This document shows positions 26,083 through 36,178 of a stretch of 64,000 bases of DNA, in pieces. The translations under genes and the position numbers were made by a program. How positions within the stretch are numbered: the stretch's first letter is position 1; each line of letters begins with the position of its first letter. Origin of the DNA: Erythrobacter longus (GTDB lineage: Bacteria > Pseudomonadota > Alphaproteobacteria > Sphingomonadales > Sphingomonadaceae); contig NZ_JMIW01000002.1 of the NCBI RefSeq assembly GCF_000715015.1, forward strand, positions 186,001 through 250,000, written 5' to 3'. The notes below the pieces were generated by a model, which saw only the letters and a program-made list of their open reading frames with translations, was not told the DNA's origin and searched no databases.

Positions 26083-26270
26083 AGGCTGCTGTAATCTCTC
26101 AATTATCGCCAAGTTTTGACACACTTGACACACTGTTCAGGGCCAAAAAACCTGTGCGCTCCAAATCCCTCTCTAAAACGCAGGGGTGATGGGGTCATTT
26201 CGTACATAGCTGCACCTGTTTAGCAAGCCAGCGCGATGTAGGACACTCGCTAACGAAGATGGCACAAACG

Positions 26271-26300
26271 AAAAAGGGCCGCGCATCGCTGCACGGCCCC
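26271..26300 (-). terminator. Rho-independent terminator of the outer-membrane protein gene
   Basis: On the minus strand GGGGCCGTGC, a short loop and GCGCGGCCC form a GC-rich stem, followed by five T residues. It lies 25 bp after the barrel-protein stop codon. Confidence 0.85.
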
Positions 26301-26325
26301 TTCCCATTGCAATGTGGGTCAGCTG

Positions 26326-27120
26326 TTAGCCGCCAAAGCGCACCCGCACCCCTGCGGTGACGAGCGATTGCTGGGCTTCGACATCAAGGGTTGCAGGGAG
26401 AAGTGTCAGTGGAATGTCCACGTCTTCGGTGGTATCGCGGAACGTGTACTGCCCGAAGACCTCGACATTATCGGTCACAGCGTAGCTTGCGCCAGCCATC
26501 AATTGATAGGCAAACACGCCGTCACTGTCTTCGCCCACGGGAACGCCTGATGGCTGATAGTCAACATCGACCCACTGATACCCAAGACCGCCGCCAATGT
26601 ATGGCTTGATCCCGGTGCCGGTGTTGATGTCGTAATAGACATTACCAAACAGGCCGAAGGTCGACACATCGCCTTGACCATCAGAAAGGATATCGCCCAC
26701 GGTCGGGTTTGCGGCACTTGCCGGACCGCGTGTGAGAACGGCTGAATCCACGCCATCAATGATCGCGCCGCCAACCGACAGATCCTCGTGATCGTCAACG
26801 CTGTAATCTGAATACGCCGCTTCGACTTCGAGACGGAAACCGTTTTCAAACGCGTAGCCCGCCTGACCGCTGATGGTGTAGCCGGTGTTGAAATCGGTTT
26901 CCCAACCAATCGGCGTGTCTGCCGGGATCGAGCCGAAATCGTCGGTTTCAGGAATGGCGGTGGTGATCGTGCCAGTATTCTCGCTGTCTTGAGGCAAGGC
27001 GATGCCGCCGCTTACCCCGATGTAGGGCCCAGATTTCGTGGTGTCCTGAGCGCTTGCCGGAACAGCAATCATTGCTGCCAAAACAGCCGGGGCTAGAATA
27101 AATATCGATTGGTATTTCAT
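26326..27120 (-). CDS. Outer-membrane beta-barrel protein (OmpW/porin-opacity-like)
   Basis: 264 residues with a signal peptide ending at VPASAQD. The mature protein alternates polar and aromatic residues (GYTISGQAGYAFENGFRLEV, PYIGGGLGYQWVDVDYQPSG) and ends in VTAGVRVRFGG, as in eight-stranded outer-membrane barrels. Loops contain acidic repeats (DSENTGTITTAIPETDD). It is monocistronic with its own terminator. A structural or small-molecule pore role is possible; I cannot assign it further. Confidence 0.85.
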   Translation of the reverse strand: MKYQSIFILAPAVLAAMIAVPASAQDTTKSGPYIGVSGGIALPQDSENTGTITTAIPETDDFGSIPADTPIGWETDFNTGYTISGQAGYAFENGFRLEVEAAYSDYSVDDHEDLSVGGAIIDGVDSAVLTRGPASAANPTVGDILSDGQGDVSTFGLFGNVYYDINTGTGIKPYIGGGLGYQWVDVDYQPSGVPVGEDSDGVFAYQLMAGASYAVTDNVEVFGQYTFRDTTEDVDIPLTLLPATLDVEAQQSLVTAGVRVRFGG

Positions 27121-27283
27121 GAGTTACCTCTTGCATTGAACCAACGCACGTTTGTTAGGGGGATGTGCGAAGGCCACCCATTTACAAAGAGTTTACATGA
27201 ATGGCCGCCAACGGTTCGACGACCCGTGCAATGCGAGCGCCAATCAGTCTCAGTTTTCGACAAACTGCCTTTTTAGGGCGATA

Positions 27284-28513
<1,230 letters not shown>

Positions 28514-28533
28514 TTAGTTTCTGGGCTCTTATG

Positions 28534-28549
28534 GTTAATGCTTAGTAAA
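28534..28549 (-). promoter_or_regulatory. Candidate CtrA box upstream of ccrM
   Basis: Read on the minus strand the site is TTTA-N7-TTAAC, one mismatch from the CtrA consensus TTAA-N7-TTAAC. It lies about 100 bp upstream of the ccrM start codon, where a CtrA-controlled promoter would be expected. Confidence 0.5.
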
Positions 28550-28595
28550 CGCCGCTAAGTTGCGCACGGAACAAAACGGGGCCCCACACGATCTT

Positions 28596-28620
28596 GAGTC
28601 CCCGCGCAAAAGCGGGACTC
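28596..28620. repeat. Short palindromic intergenic repeat
   Basis: GAGTCCCCGC and GCGGGACTC form a hairpin around GCAAAA with one bulged C. It lies between ccrM and rimK, upstream of the ccrM control sites and downstream of the rimK stop, so it may terminate rimK transcripts. It includes two GANTC sites by virtue of its ends. Confidence 0.55.
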
Positions 28621-28701
28621 CATATCTTGGGGGTGTGGCGTTGAGGACTCGCTTCAGCCAACAATTGGGTCGGCTTACAATTTGGCCAGCCCTAAATCCA
28701 G

Positions 28702-29607
28702 TTAGCCGCTGCCTTTGGTCTTCGTCTTGCCGGCCCTGGCGTTCTGGACCACAAAATCGATGATCGTGCCCGCCACGTCTTTGCCGCTTGCCTTTTCGAT
28801 GCCTTCGAGGCCGGGCGAGGAGTTCACCTCCATAATCACCGGCCCGTGGTTGGACCGCAGCATATCGACCCCGCAAACATTCAGCCCCATATGCTTGGCC
28901 GCGCGCACGGCGGTGGAGCGTTCCTCTGGCGTGATCTTCACGAGCTGCGCGCTGCCGCCGCGGTGCAGATTGCTGCGAAAATCATCAGCAGCGCCCGTGC
29001 GCTTCATCGCCGCGACCACCTTTCCACCAACTACAAGAGCACGAATATCCGTGCCCCCTGCCTCAGCGATAAACTCTTGCACGAGGATGTTGACGTTGGC
29101 CCCGCGAAAGGCCTCGATCACGGATTTGGCGCTCGACATGGTTTCAGCGAGAACCACGCCGATCCCTTGCGTTCCCTCAAGCAGCTTGATGACCACCGGC
29201 GGTCCTTTGACCGCTTTGATGATTTCTTCGGCCGCCTTGGGATCATTGGCATAGGCGGTGAGCGGCAAGCCCAGGCCATATTTGGCCAGGATCTGCATCG
29301 AGCGAAGTTTATCACGGCTGCGGCCAATCGCGACGCTTTCGTTCAAAGGCCACACGCCCTGCATCTCAAATTGACGCAGCACCGCAAGGCCATAGTTGGT
29401 GATCGAGGCGCCGATGCGCGGGATCACCGCATCGTAGCCATCAATCTTGTCGCCGTTGTAGGTGAGCGTTGGACGGTGGCTGGCAATATTTACATTGCAG
29501 CGCGTGGTATTGAGAATATCAAGCTCATGCCCGCGCTGCTCAGCAGCCTCCTTCAGACGCTGATGCGAGTAAAGGTTCGCGTTGCGAGCTAGCATGGCAA
29601 TTTTCAT
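28702..29607 (-). CDS. rimK: RimK-family ATP-grasp glutamate ligase
   Basis: 301 residues, an ATP-grasp enzyme: [20 protein letters not shown] at the N-terminus, [20 protein letters not shown] as ATP-binding strand/loop, and [20 protein letters not shown] as the metal-binding end. RimK adds glutamates to the C-terminus of ribosomal protein S6 or makes poly-glutamate. The ATG at 29607 shares its A with the stop of the upstream protease-like gene. The usual partner RimB/RloA-type protease is directly upstream, supporting a RimK role. Confidence 0.92.
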   Translation of the reverse strand: MKIAMLARNANLYSHQRLKEAAEQRGHELDILNTTRCNVNIASHRPTLTYNGDKIDGYDAVIPRIGASITNYGLAVLRQFEMQGVWPLNESVAIGRSRDKLRSMQILAKYGLGLPLTAYANDPKAAEEIIKAVKGPPVVIKLLEGTQGIGVVLAETMSSAKSVIEAFRGANVNILVQEFIAEAGGTDIRALVVGGKVVAAMKRTGAADDFRSNLHRGGSAQLVKITPEERSTAVRAAKHMGLNVCGVDMLRSNHGPVIMEVNSSPGLEGIEKASGKDVAGTIIDFVVQNARAGKTKTKGSG

Positions 29608-30056
29608 TATTTGATCCCTTTTGCGGTGGTGCCTTTTGGCGTTGTGAGCCATGAGTGGCCGCTGTCGACTACAAACCTGCGACGAAGCGCGGTTCGGCCG
29701 ATCAACATTGGAAACTTCATGTCAGATCGATCAGCAAGACTTATTTCAGCTTTGAATTCGTGATTGCCGATTTTGAGCGGCGTCTTGATGACATAGCGTT
29801 TTTGGGTTTCGCCATTGGAGCTGGTGATGCCCCTTACATCGACATGGATGGCAATGCCTTCATGCCGCTCTCCTTCCCAATCTACAGCAAAGCGCAGATA
29901 TTTGCCATCCTCGCGCTCAAATTCTTCAAGCACCTCAGCGTGAAGCGAGGTGGTCCGCGCGCCCGTGTCGATCTTTGCAGGAATTCTAGAAAGACCAAGA
30001 GCCGGCAGTCCGACCAACTCGCGCCAGCCCACGATTTCTGGAACAGGTTTTTTCAT
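29607..30056 (-). CDS. RimK-associated retropepsin-like protease (RimB/ATP-dependent zinc protease family)
   Basis: 149 residues. The core [20 protein letters not shown] has the DTGA motif of retropepsin-like aspartic proteases, and [16 protein letters not shown] the second conserved strand. The family was first named an ATP-dependent zinc protease (DUF785) and is genetically tied to rimK; it can clip glutamate tails from S6. The ATG at 30056 overlaps the antiporter stop (ATGA); a longer start at 30140 would lie inside that gene. Confidence 0.87.
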   Translation of the reverse strand: MKKPVPEIVGWRELVGLPALGLSRIPAKIDTGARTTSLHAEVLEEFEREDGKYLRFAVDWEGERHEGIAIHVDVRGITSSNGETQKRYVIKTPLKIGNHEFKAEISLADRSDMKFPMLIGRTALRRRFVVDSGHSWLTTPKGTTAKGIK

Positions 30057-30979
30057 GACGCAAACACCAATACAACATTGGCAACGAAAGCGGCGAGCAA
30101 TAATCCGCCAAGCGTGCGCCCGATGCTTTTTGCCAGCCACAACAGCGCCAGCAATGCAGCCGTGCTTGCGGTAAGGAGCGCCATTTGCAGGCCTCCCAAA
30201 TCAGCAGGAAGGGCAGTAGGCGCGATGCTCATCGTTGCCCCTCCGATGAGCAGGATATTGTAGATATTGGAGCCCACCACATTGCCCAGCGCCAGCGCCG
30301 ATTTTCCGCGCAAGGCCGCCGCGACAGAGGCAGCGAGTTCGGGCAAGCTTGTGCCAACGGCAACCACGGTGAGGCCGATGACCGTTTCTGGCACTTCGAA
30401 AATCGTCGCAAGCTCAATCGCGCCGGTCACCAATGCGTCTCCGCCCAGGACCAGAATGCCCAGCCCTACGGCGAACAAAGTGCCTGCGATAACGCCGTTT
30501 TGCGGGCCTTCCTCGTCCTCTTCATCCTCAAGGGCTTGCCCCGGATTACGGTAACGCCAAACGATATAGGCGATGATGCCAAACAACAGTGCAAAGCCAA
30601 TCCAGCGCGCGCCATAGCCGGACAGTACAAGCCCCCACAAAAGCACGGTCACAGCCAATGCAACCACCGCATCGCGGCGTCCAACACCCGTCAGGATAAT
30701 CGGTGCCACCAGCGCCGAAAGGCCTAGGATCAGGAGGGTGTTTGCAAGGTTGGAACCAATGATATTGCCCCATGCAATCTCGGGAGAGCCGGCAAGGCTT
30801 GCCTGAACGCTGGCGACCATTTCGGGCATGGATGTCGCAAAGCCGACGATCACCAGCCCTGTAAACAGGGTCGAAACGCCCAGTTTTTGGGCAATACCAA
30901 CGGCGCCGCGCACCAAAAGCTCGCCGCCAATTCCAAGGCCCACAAGGCCCGCCAGACTCAATAGGATCGCGTTTAACAT
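30053..30979 (-). CDS. Calcium/sodium antiporter (YrbG/CaCA family)
   Basis: 308 residues with ten membrane segments and the two alpha-repeats of the CaCA family: FATSMPEMVASVQASLAGSP with GNIIGSNLANTLLILG, and VGTSLPELAASVAAALRGKS with GNVVGSNIYNILLIGG. These hold the GNIIGSN-type ion-binding motifs. It exchanges Na+ (perhaps K+) for Ca2+ across the inner membrane. First gene of a three-gene operon with the protease-like gene and rimK, a pairing for which I know no functional reason. Confidence 0.93.
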   Translation of the reverse strand: MLNAILLSLAGLVGLGIGGELLVRGAVGIAQKLGVSTLFTGLVIVGFATSMPEMVASVQASLAGSPEIAWGNIIGSNLANTLLILGLSALVAPIILTGVGRRDAVVALAVTVLLWGLVLSGYGARWIGFALLFGIIAYIVWRYRNPGQALEDEEDEEGPQNGVIAGTLFAVGLGILVLGGDALVTGAIELATIFEVPETVIGLTVVAVGTSLPELAASVAAALRGKSALALGNVVGSNIYNILLIGGATMSIAPTALPADLGGLQMALLTASTAALLALLWLAKSIGRTLGGLLLAAFVANVVLVFAS

Positions 30980-31060
30980 CGACGCCCTTTAGCCGGGCAT
31001 AGGGCAGACCGCTAGAGTGGTTCTCTTGCCCACCCACACCGGCCTATCCACTGAAACACC

Positions 31061-31140
31061 GTCATCCTGAACTCGTTTCGGGATAACCCTGTCGGCGGCG
31101 CGCAAGGGCGCTTGTTATCCTGAAACAAGTTCAGGATGAC
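31061..31140. repeat. Palindromic BIME-like repeat, copy 1
   Basis: Positions 31061-31087 and 31114-31140 are 27-bp inverted arms with two mismatches. Each arm is itself a hairpin of the type TCCTGAA...TTCAGGA. A second copy of the same family is at 42612-42685. Confidence 0.88.
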
Positions 31141-31163
31141 GAGTTGAGTGGTTTTGGAGCCAT

Positions 31164-31757
31164 TTAAAGCAACCTTGCCTGCGCAACGGGGGCAAATGTC
31201 TGGCGGTGGAGCGGGGTTGGACCATGTTCTTGCAAAGCATCCATATGCTCTTTCGTGCCATAGCCCTTGTTGCGGTCCCATCCATATTGAGGATGCGCCT
31301 TTGCCGCCTCGATCATAATTCGGTCGCGCCATTCCTTGGCGATGATCGATGCGGCGCTGATCGAAGGCTCAATCGCGTCACCGCCCACAATCGCGCGCGC
31401 GGGCCATCGCCACTCAGCGCACCGGCGCTCTGGCGTTTGATTGCCGTCGATCAGGACGATCTGCGGTTCACCCTCCAATTGGGCCGTCAAATCGCGCACG
31501 CACCGGGTCATGGCTTCCATCGTGGCCTGGAAAATGTTGATCTGGTCAATCTCATCGGCTTCCACCACCGCGACCGCCCATTGGCACCCCTCGCGCAGCT
31601 CTTTATCAAGCACGGCGCGCCGCTTGGCCGATAATTTCTTGGAATCTGTGACGCCCGCCGGTATCGCGTCCCCCATAACAACGGCGGCGGCCACCACCGG
31701 CCCTGCCAATGGTCCCCGCCCCGCCTCATCGATCCCTATGACGATAGGCCCTACCAC
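31164..31757 (-). CDS. rnhB: Ribonuclease HII
   Basis: 197 residues: GIDEAGRGPLAGPVVAAAVV carries the first catalytic Asp/Glu pair, VTDSKKLSAKRR the conserved lysines, VLIDGNQTP the next Asp, and GGDAIEPSISAASIIAKEWR the last catalytic Asp of the family. It removes RNA from RNA-DNA hybrids and single ribonucleotides misincorporated into DNA. The start is a GTG at 31757; the frame is intact. It is divergent from the sorbosone-dehydrogenase-like gene with almost no gap, so their promoters overlap. Confidence 0.95.
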   Translation of the reverse strand: MVGPIVIGIDEAGRGPLAGPVVAAAVVMGDAIPAGVTDSKKLSAKRRAVLDKELREGCQWAVAVVEADEIDQINIFQATMEAMTRCVRDLTAQLEGEPQIVLIDGNQTPERRCAEWRWPARAIVGGDAIEPSISAASIIAKEWRDRIMIEAAKAHPQYGWDRNKGYGTKEHMDALQEHGPTPLHRQTFAPVAQARLL

Positions 31758-31799
31758 AATAAGTTGGCACCAATTTTGAGTTCAGGAGTTGCCTTGCAC

Positions 31800-32954
31800 A
31801 TGAACACTCTTTCAAAGCTAATCATCGCATCCTCTCTCCCCTCGCTCGCGCTCGCAAGCTGTGCGGCTGCACAAACCGGGGAAAGTTCAGGCACAGGTTC
31901 AGGGACAGAAGGCCTGACCATCACGCAGATGGGCGAATTTGAAAAGCCATGGGCTATCGAATTTGCGCCGGGCACGGATATGCTGTTCGTGACCGAGAAA
32001 GAGGGCGTGCTGAAGGTGATGGACACCGCCAGCGGCACCTCTGCCACTGTTGCAGGTGCACCCGAGGTAGCCTTTGGCGGACAGGGCGGCTTTGGCGATA
32101 TCGCGTTCTTGCCAAGCGAAGCGGGCGCAAATGTCGATGGCCGCACGATTTATTTGAGCTGGGCTGAAATGGGCGAGGATGGCGACACGCGCGGCGCGGT
32201 CGTCGGCAAAGCCACGCTTGCTTGCCCGGCGATGGACAATTGCGCTCTTGAAGGGCTTGAAGTCATTTGGCGTCAAGCGCCCAAGGTCGAAGGCCGCGGC
32301 CACTATTCGCACCGCATCACTTTCTCCCCCGATGAAAGCCACATGTACATCGCCAGCGGCGACCGGCAAAAGATGACGCCTGCACAAGACAAGACCAACA
32401 CGCTTGGCTCTATTGTACGGCTCAACCTTGATGGGACGCCTGCCGAGGGCAATCCGTTTGCAGCAGAAGGCGGCGTGACAGCTGAAATCTGGTCATACGG
32501 CCACCGCAATGTGCTGGGCATGGACTGGGATGCACAAGGCCGGTTGTGGGACATCGAGCATGGCCCTGCTGGCGGGGATGAGCTGAACCTGGTTGAAGCG
32601 GGCGCCAATTATGGCTGGCCCACGCGTTCATATGGCGAGCATTACAACGGCGACCCGATCACCGATCACTCGGACGACGACGGCTTTAACAAGCCTGCCA
32701 TCTGGTGGACCCCGGTTATCGCGCCGGGCGATATGCAGTTCTACACCGGCGATATGTTTGCCGATTGGCAGGGAGATGCGCTGATCGCTGGCCTTTCCAG
32801 CCAAGCCATCGTTCGGGTTGAGATCGACGGCGAAAACGCGGTCGAAGCGGCGCGCTATCCGATCGAAGGCCGCGTTCGCTCGCTCGATATCGCTTCTGAT
32901 GGCAGCATTTGGGTCGCCACCGACGAAGGTAAAGTGCTGCGCTTGTCAATGTAA
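31800..32954 (+). CDS. Glucose/sorbosone dehydrogenase-like lipoprotein
   Basis: 384 residues. A lipoprotein signal ends in LALASC, then a six-bladed beta-propeller of the GSDH type: PWAIEFAPGTDMLFVTEKEG, GQGGFGDIAFLPS, HYSHRITFSPDESHMYIASG, WSYGHRNVLGMDWD, DIEHGPAGGDELNLVEAGAN and NYGWPTRSYG. The motif around GHRNVLG and HGPAGGDE is the PQQ/calcium-binding part of soluble PQQ glucose dehydrogenases (YliI/Asd family). It should oxidise an aldose in the periplasm. The start could also be the TTG at 31794, which sits at better spacing from AGGAG. Confidence 0.9.
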   Translation: MNTLSKLIIASSLPSLALASCAAAQTGESSGTGSGTEGLTITQMGEFEKPWAIEFAPGTDMLFVTEKEGVLKVMDTASGTSATVAGAPEVAFGGQGGFGDIAFLPSEAGANVDGRTIYLSWAEMGEDGDTRGAVVGKATLACPAMDNCALEGLEVIWRQAPKVEGRGHYSHRITFSPDESHMYIASGDRQKMTPAQDKTNTLGSIVRLNLDGTPAEGNPFAAEGGVTAEIWSYGHRNVLGMDWDAQGRLWDIEHGPAGGDELNLVEAGANYGWPTRSYGEHYNGDPITDHSDDDGFNKPAIWWTPVIAPGDMQFYTGDMFADWQGDALIAGLSSQAIVRVEIDGENAVEAARYPIEGRVRSLDIASDGSIWVATDEGKVLRLSM

Positions 32955-32993
32955 GCTTGGCAAATCAGCACCAAGGTCTTAGCGCCCGGCGCG

Positions 32994-33536
32994 ATGTCTG
33001 AAACAGCTACCCTAGTCCCGCTTTCGGCGGTTCCGCCTGCCATGATCGAGGAATTGCTCGACCGTGTGTTTGGCGATGACCGCCATGCCCGCACCGCTTA
33101 CCGCATTCGCGCCGGGATGGAGTGGCTCGACGCTTTGTCATTCGCAGCGCTTGATGAGGACGAAATGCTGGTTGGCACGATCCAGTGCTTTCCCGTCGGG
33201 CTCCAGGCGAAAGACGGGGCACGCGTGCCGCTCGTGATGGTTGGCCCCGTGGCAGTGGTGCCCGAACGCCAGGGCGAAGGGTTTGGCATTGGCCTTATGA
33301 TGGCGATGCTTGATGCAGAAAGCCGCATGGCAGGCGAAGGCTCTCCAGTGTTCCCGCAAATCCTGATTGGCGATGAAGAATATTATGGGCGCTGGGGCTT
33401 TACCGCTGCTGCAACGGGGGGCTGGAAATGCCCCGGCCCCTATGAAACGCAGCGACTTCTGGCGCGCGGCGCGGCCCTTGCACAAATGCCGCAAGAGGGC
33501 ATGCTCGGGCCTTGGACAGGGTTGAAACCTTCCTGA
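32994..33536 (+). CDS. GNAT-family N-acetyltransferase
   Basis: 180 residues. The acetyl-CoA motif A region is VMVGPVAVVPERQGEGFGIG with the Q/RxxGxG/A-type loop EGFGIGL, followed by GDEEYYGRWGF, typical of YhbS-like GNAT enzymes. The substrate is unknown. It begins 40 bp after the lipoprotein gene, on the same strand, and may be cotranscribed with the next genes. Confidence 0.85.
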   Translation: MSETATLVPLSAVPPAMIEELLDRVFGDDRHARTAYRIRAGMEWLDALSFAALDEDEMLVGTIQCFPVGLQAKDGARVPLVMVGPVAVVPERQGEGFGIGLMMAMLDAESRMAGEGSPVFPQILIGDEEYYGRWGFTAAATGGWKCPGPYETQRLLARGAALAQMPQEGMLGPWTGLKPS

Positions 33537-33627
33537 ACCCTTGCGCGATTGGCGAAGTCGTAATTTGCCCTTGGTGTGCAAATGCACTTTCCTACGCCCC
33601 AAGCTTCTGCCATCGACTTTGCCAACT

Positions 33628-34176
33628 ATGCCATACGAACCGCCACCCTATCTCGCTGAACTCAGCCTCGCTGAAATCGCTGCCCAAGTGGAGCAGCGCA
33701 AACTTCCCCCGGTTGAAAACTGGGCTCCGCAAAAGCTGGGTGACAGCTTTATGCGCATTGCTGCTGATGGAACGTGGTATCACGAAGGCGATCCGATCCG
33801 CCGCCCAGCGATGGTGCGCGCGTTTTCCGGGCTGTTGACGCGCGATGATGCTGGGCAACACTGGTTGGTGACGCCATTTGAAAAGCTTACAATCGAAGTC
33901 GACGATGCGGCATTCATCGCGGTTGATTGTGTCGCAAAAGGCGGCGACCTTGCCTTTCGTCTGAGCACCGATGATCTGGTTGTGGCCGGCCCTGACAACC
34001 AATTGCGCGTTGCGGGCGATCCCGACACCCCTGCAATTTATCTTCACGTCCGGCGCGGGCTCGAAGCGCGTCTAAACCGCTCGACTTACGCGCAGCTTGC
34101 TGAAATCGCGCTGGAAACCGGCGGAGATGATTGGATTGTGTCCAGCCAAGGCGCGCTCTTTTCGCTTCAGGGGTAG
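33628..34176 (+). CDS. DUF1285 family protein
   Basis: 182 residues; WYHEGDPIRRPAMVRAFSGL and HWLVTPFEKLTIEVDDAAFI are characteristic of DUF1285, a small soluble family conserved in alphaproteobacteria with no assigned function. I use the ATG at 33628; an upstream in-frame start at 33541 would add 29 residues unlike the family. It directly precedes the Nudix gene and the CCA-adding enzyme, the common gene order in sphingomonads. Confidence 0.87.
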   Translation: MPYEPPPYLAELSLAEIAAQVEQRKLPPVENWAPQKLGDSFMRIAADGTWYHEGDPIRRPAMVRAFSGLLTRDDAGQHWLVTPFEKLTIEVDDAAFIAVDCVAKGGDLAFRLSTDDLVVAGPDNQLRVAGDPDTPAIYLHVRRGLEARLNRSTYAQLAEIALETGGDDWIVSSQGALFSLQG

Positions 34177-34185
34177 GCGCGGCGA

Positions 34186-34785
34186 GTGGACAGGGATTTA
34201 TTCGAAAAGCTTAGCGGCCTTTATGATGATGGCCACGCAAAAGAGCTGAACGGCCTGTTGGACGACGCCGAGCTTGCCGATGGTGAGCGCGGAACGCCAG
34301 CCGCAGTCCTGATTGCTGTCACCGACCGGCCAGAGCCGGGCGTACTCCTGACACAGCGCCCGCGAGGAATGCGCGATCATCCCGGCCAAGTCGCCTTTCC
34401 CGGTGGCAAATGCGATCCGGGCGAGGATGCGGTTACCGCAGCTATTCGAGAGGCCGAGGAAGAGCTTGCCCTGCCCCGCGATCAGGTGCGCGTCATCGGG
34501 ACCAGCGATCTTTATCGCACGGGCACGGGCTTTGACGTCACACCCGTGCTTGGCGTCGTGCCACCAGACTTGCCGCTCATCCCCAGCCCATCCGAGGTTG
34601 AGGCGTGGTTTGAGCCCCCGCTTGCGCTGCTGCTCGACCCTGCCAATTGGACCACACAAGAGGTGTTCTGGAAGGGCCAAAACCGGCGCTATCTTGAGAT
34701 GGAGTATGAAGGTTTTCGCATCTGGGGCGTGACAGCTGCGATCATCGCCAATCTTGCGCGCCGGATCGAATGGGCCATTGACTGA
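34186..34785 (+). CDS. Nudix hydrolase, CoA pyrophosphatase type
   Basis: 199 residues. The Nudix box is read as GGKCDPGEDAVTAAIREAEE, extended with EL, preceded by LTQRPRGMRDHPGQVAFPGG, the NuCoA signature (LLTxRxxxMRxHxGQVAFPGG) of coenzyme A diphosphatases, which cleave CoA to 4'-phosphopantetheine. It starts at a GTG, 9 bp after the DUF1285 stop. The same order is seen near cca in related bacteria, so cotranscription is likely. Confidence 0.93.
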   Translation: MDRDLFEKLSGLYDDGHAKELNGLLDDAELADGERGTPAAVLIAVTDRPEPGVLLTQRPRGMRDHPGQVAFPGGKCDPGEDAVTAAIREAEEELALPRDQVRVIGTSDLYRTGTGFDVTPVLGVVPPDLPLIPSPSEVEAWFEPPLALLLDPANWTTQEVFWKGQNRRYLEMEYEGFRIWGVTAAIIANLARRIEWAID

Positions 34786-34856
34786 GCAACATCGGTATAA
34801 ACGCAGCTTGTCGAAACGCGGCTTTTCTGTTTAGCGCTCTTCCCACTGTGACACGC

Positions 34857-36050
34857 ATGCTTTCCACCACTCTACCTGGCGCTGATTGGCCCCGCCGCGA
34901 AGGGCTCAAACTGCTGATCCAAGCCTTGGGCGCAGACAATATGCGCTGGGTGGGCGGCGCCGTGCGCGACACTCTTTTGGGCTCTGAGGTTCACGATATT
35001 GACTGCGCGACCACCCTCACCCCCGATGTGGTGATCGACAGATGTGCAAGCGCTGGCATCCGCACCGTCCCCACCGGGATTGACCACGGTACGATCACCG
35101 CAATCCTTGATGATGGAGGAGGCGCAAAGTTGACGGTCGAAGTCACCACCATTCGCCGCGATGTTTCAACCGATGGCAGGCGCGCCACGGTCGCCTTTGC
35201 CAAGGAATGGCGCGAGGATGCGGCCCGCCGCGATTTTACGATCAATGCGCTTTACGCTCACCCGGAAACCCTTGAAATCGAAGACTACTTCGGCGGCCTT
35301 GTCGATTTGAAAACCCGCCGCGTACGCTTTATCGGACAGGCGCGTGAGAGGATTGCAGAAGACCACCTTCGCATCCTTCGATATTACCGGTTTCAGGCGC
35401 GCTTTGGTGCTGAGCTCGACGATGAGGCGGAGCAGGCTTGCGCCGAACTCGCTGGCACGCTCAAGGGCCTAAGCCGCGAACGCGTGGCCGATGAATTGCT
35501 GCGTCTGCTGGCCCTGCCTGATCCGGGCGCGACGGTGCTGCGAATGTTCGAACGCGGCGTTTTGCCGGTTGTGCTGCCCGAGACGTGCAAGGTGCATATC
35601 AAGGCGCTTCATTCGCTGATCAAAGGTGAGAGCGAGCAGGCGATCGCAGGTGATCCGATCCGCCGCCTGGCTGCGCTTCTCCCACCCTCACCCGACGTTG
35701 CCGAAGGGGTGGCCGCACGCCTCAGGCTGTCACGCGCTCAGCGCGCACGCCTCGTTTCGGCATCGGAGAGATTGGCAAGCGACGCTGAGAACCCGCAAAC
35801 GCTCGCTTACAATCTCACTGTGCCGTATGCTGTGGACCGGCTGCTTTTGCTGGGCGAGGACGCGCGTGAACTTGCGACATGGGAACCGCCGAGGTTTCCT
35901 CTCAAAGGCGGCGAAATCGTTGCGCGCGGGGTAGCGGCAGGCCCCGAAGTCGCCCGCATTTTGCAAACGGTAGAGCGCCAATGGGTCGCCGAAAGCTTTC
36001 CCGATGAGGCACGGATTGAGGCAATTTTGGCGGAAGTGCTTGCGGGTTAG
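34857..36050 (+). CDS. cca: CCA-adding tRNA nucleotidyltransferase
   Basis: 397 residues from the ATG at 34857 (a GTG three codons upstream is also possible). MRWVGGAVRDTLLGSEVHDI is the nucleotidyltransferase motif A, with the catalytic Asp pair in HDIDCA; DAARRDFTINAL is motif B, EDHLRILRYYRFQARFG motif D/E. The enzyme adds or repairs the 3' CCA of tRNA. It is convergent with parC, with a palindrome between them. Confidence 0.93.
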   Translation: MLSTTLPGADWPRREGLKLLIQALGADNMRWVGGAVRDTLLGSEVHDIDCATTLTPDVVIDRCASAGIRTVPTGIDHGTITAILDDGGGAKLTVEVTTIRRDVSTDGRRATVAFAKEWREDAARRDFTINALYAHPETLEIEDYFGGLVDLKTRRVRFIGQARERIAEDHLRILRYYRFQARFGAELDDEAEQACAELAGTLKGLSRERVADELLRLLALPDPGATVLRMFERGVLPVVLPETCKVHIKALHSLIKGESEQAIAGDPIRRLAALLPPSPDVAEGVAARLRLSRAQRARLVSASERLASDAENPQTLAYNLTVPYAVDRLLLLGEDARELATWEPPRFPLKGGEIVARGVAAGPEVARILQTVERQWVAESFPDEARIEAILAEVLAG

Positions 36051-36104
36051 GCCTTCGCAGGCCCACCCCGCTGCGACTAAGCCAGCAAGCTGACAAGTCT
36101 CGCT

Positions 36105-36126
36105 CCCCTCCCGCAAGCGGGAGGGG
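36105..36126. repeat. Perfect palindrome between cca and parC
   Basis: CCCCTCCCGC-AA-GCGGGAGGGG is a 10-bp perfect inverted repeat with a 2-nt loop. It separates the convergent cca and parC genes and could serve as a transcription stop for both; no T-run follows, so it is more likely a dispersed repeat. Confidence 0.7.
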
Positions 36127-36178
36127 TAAGCTCAGTTTTCCGTGCCTTTTCTCAAGAGCCGTTGGGGGTGGGCAAATC

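Noticed and set aside
36105..36126. Intrinsic terminator at the cca/parC palindrome
   Set aside because: No T-run follows on either strand, so it is listed as a repeat.
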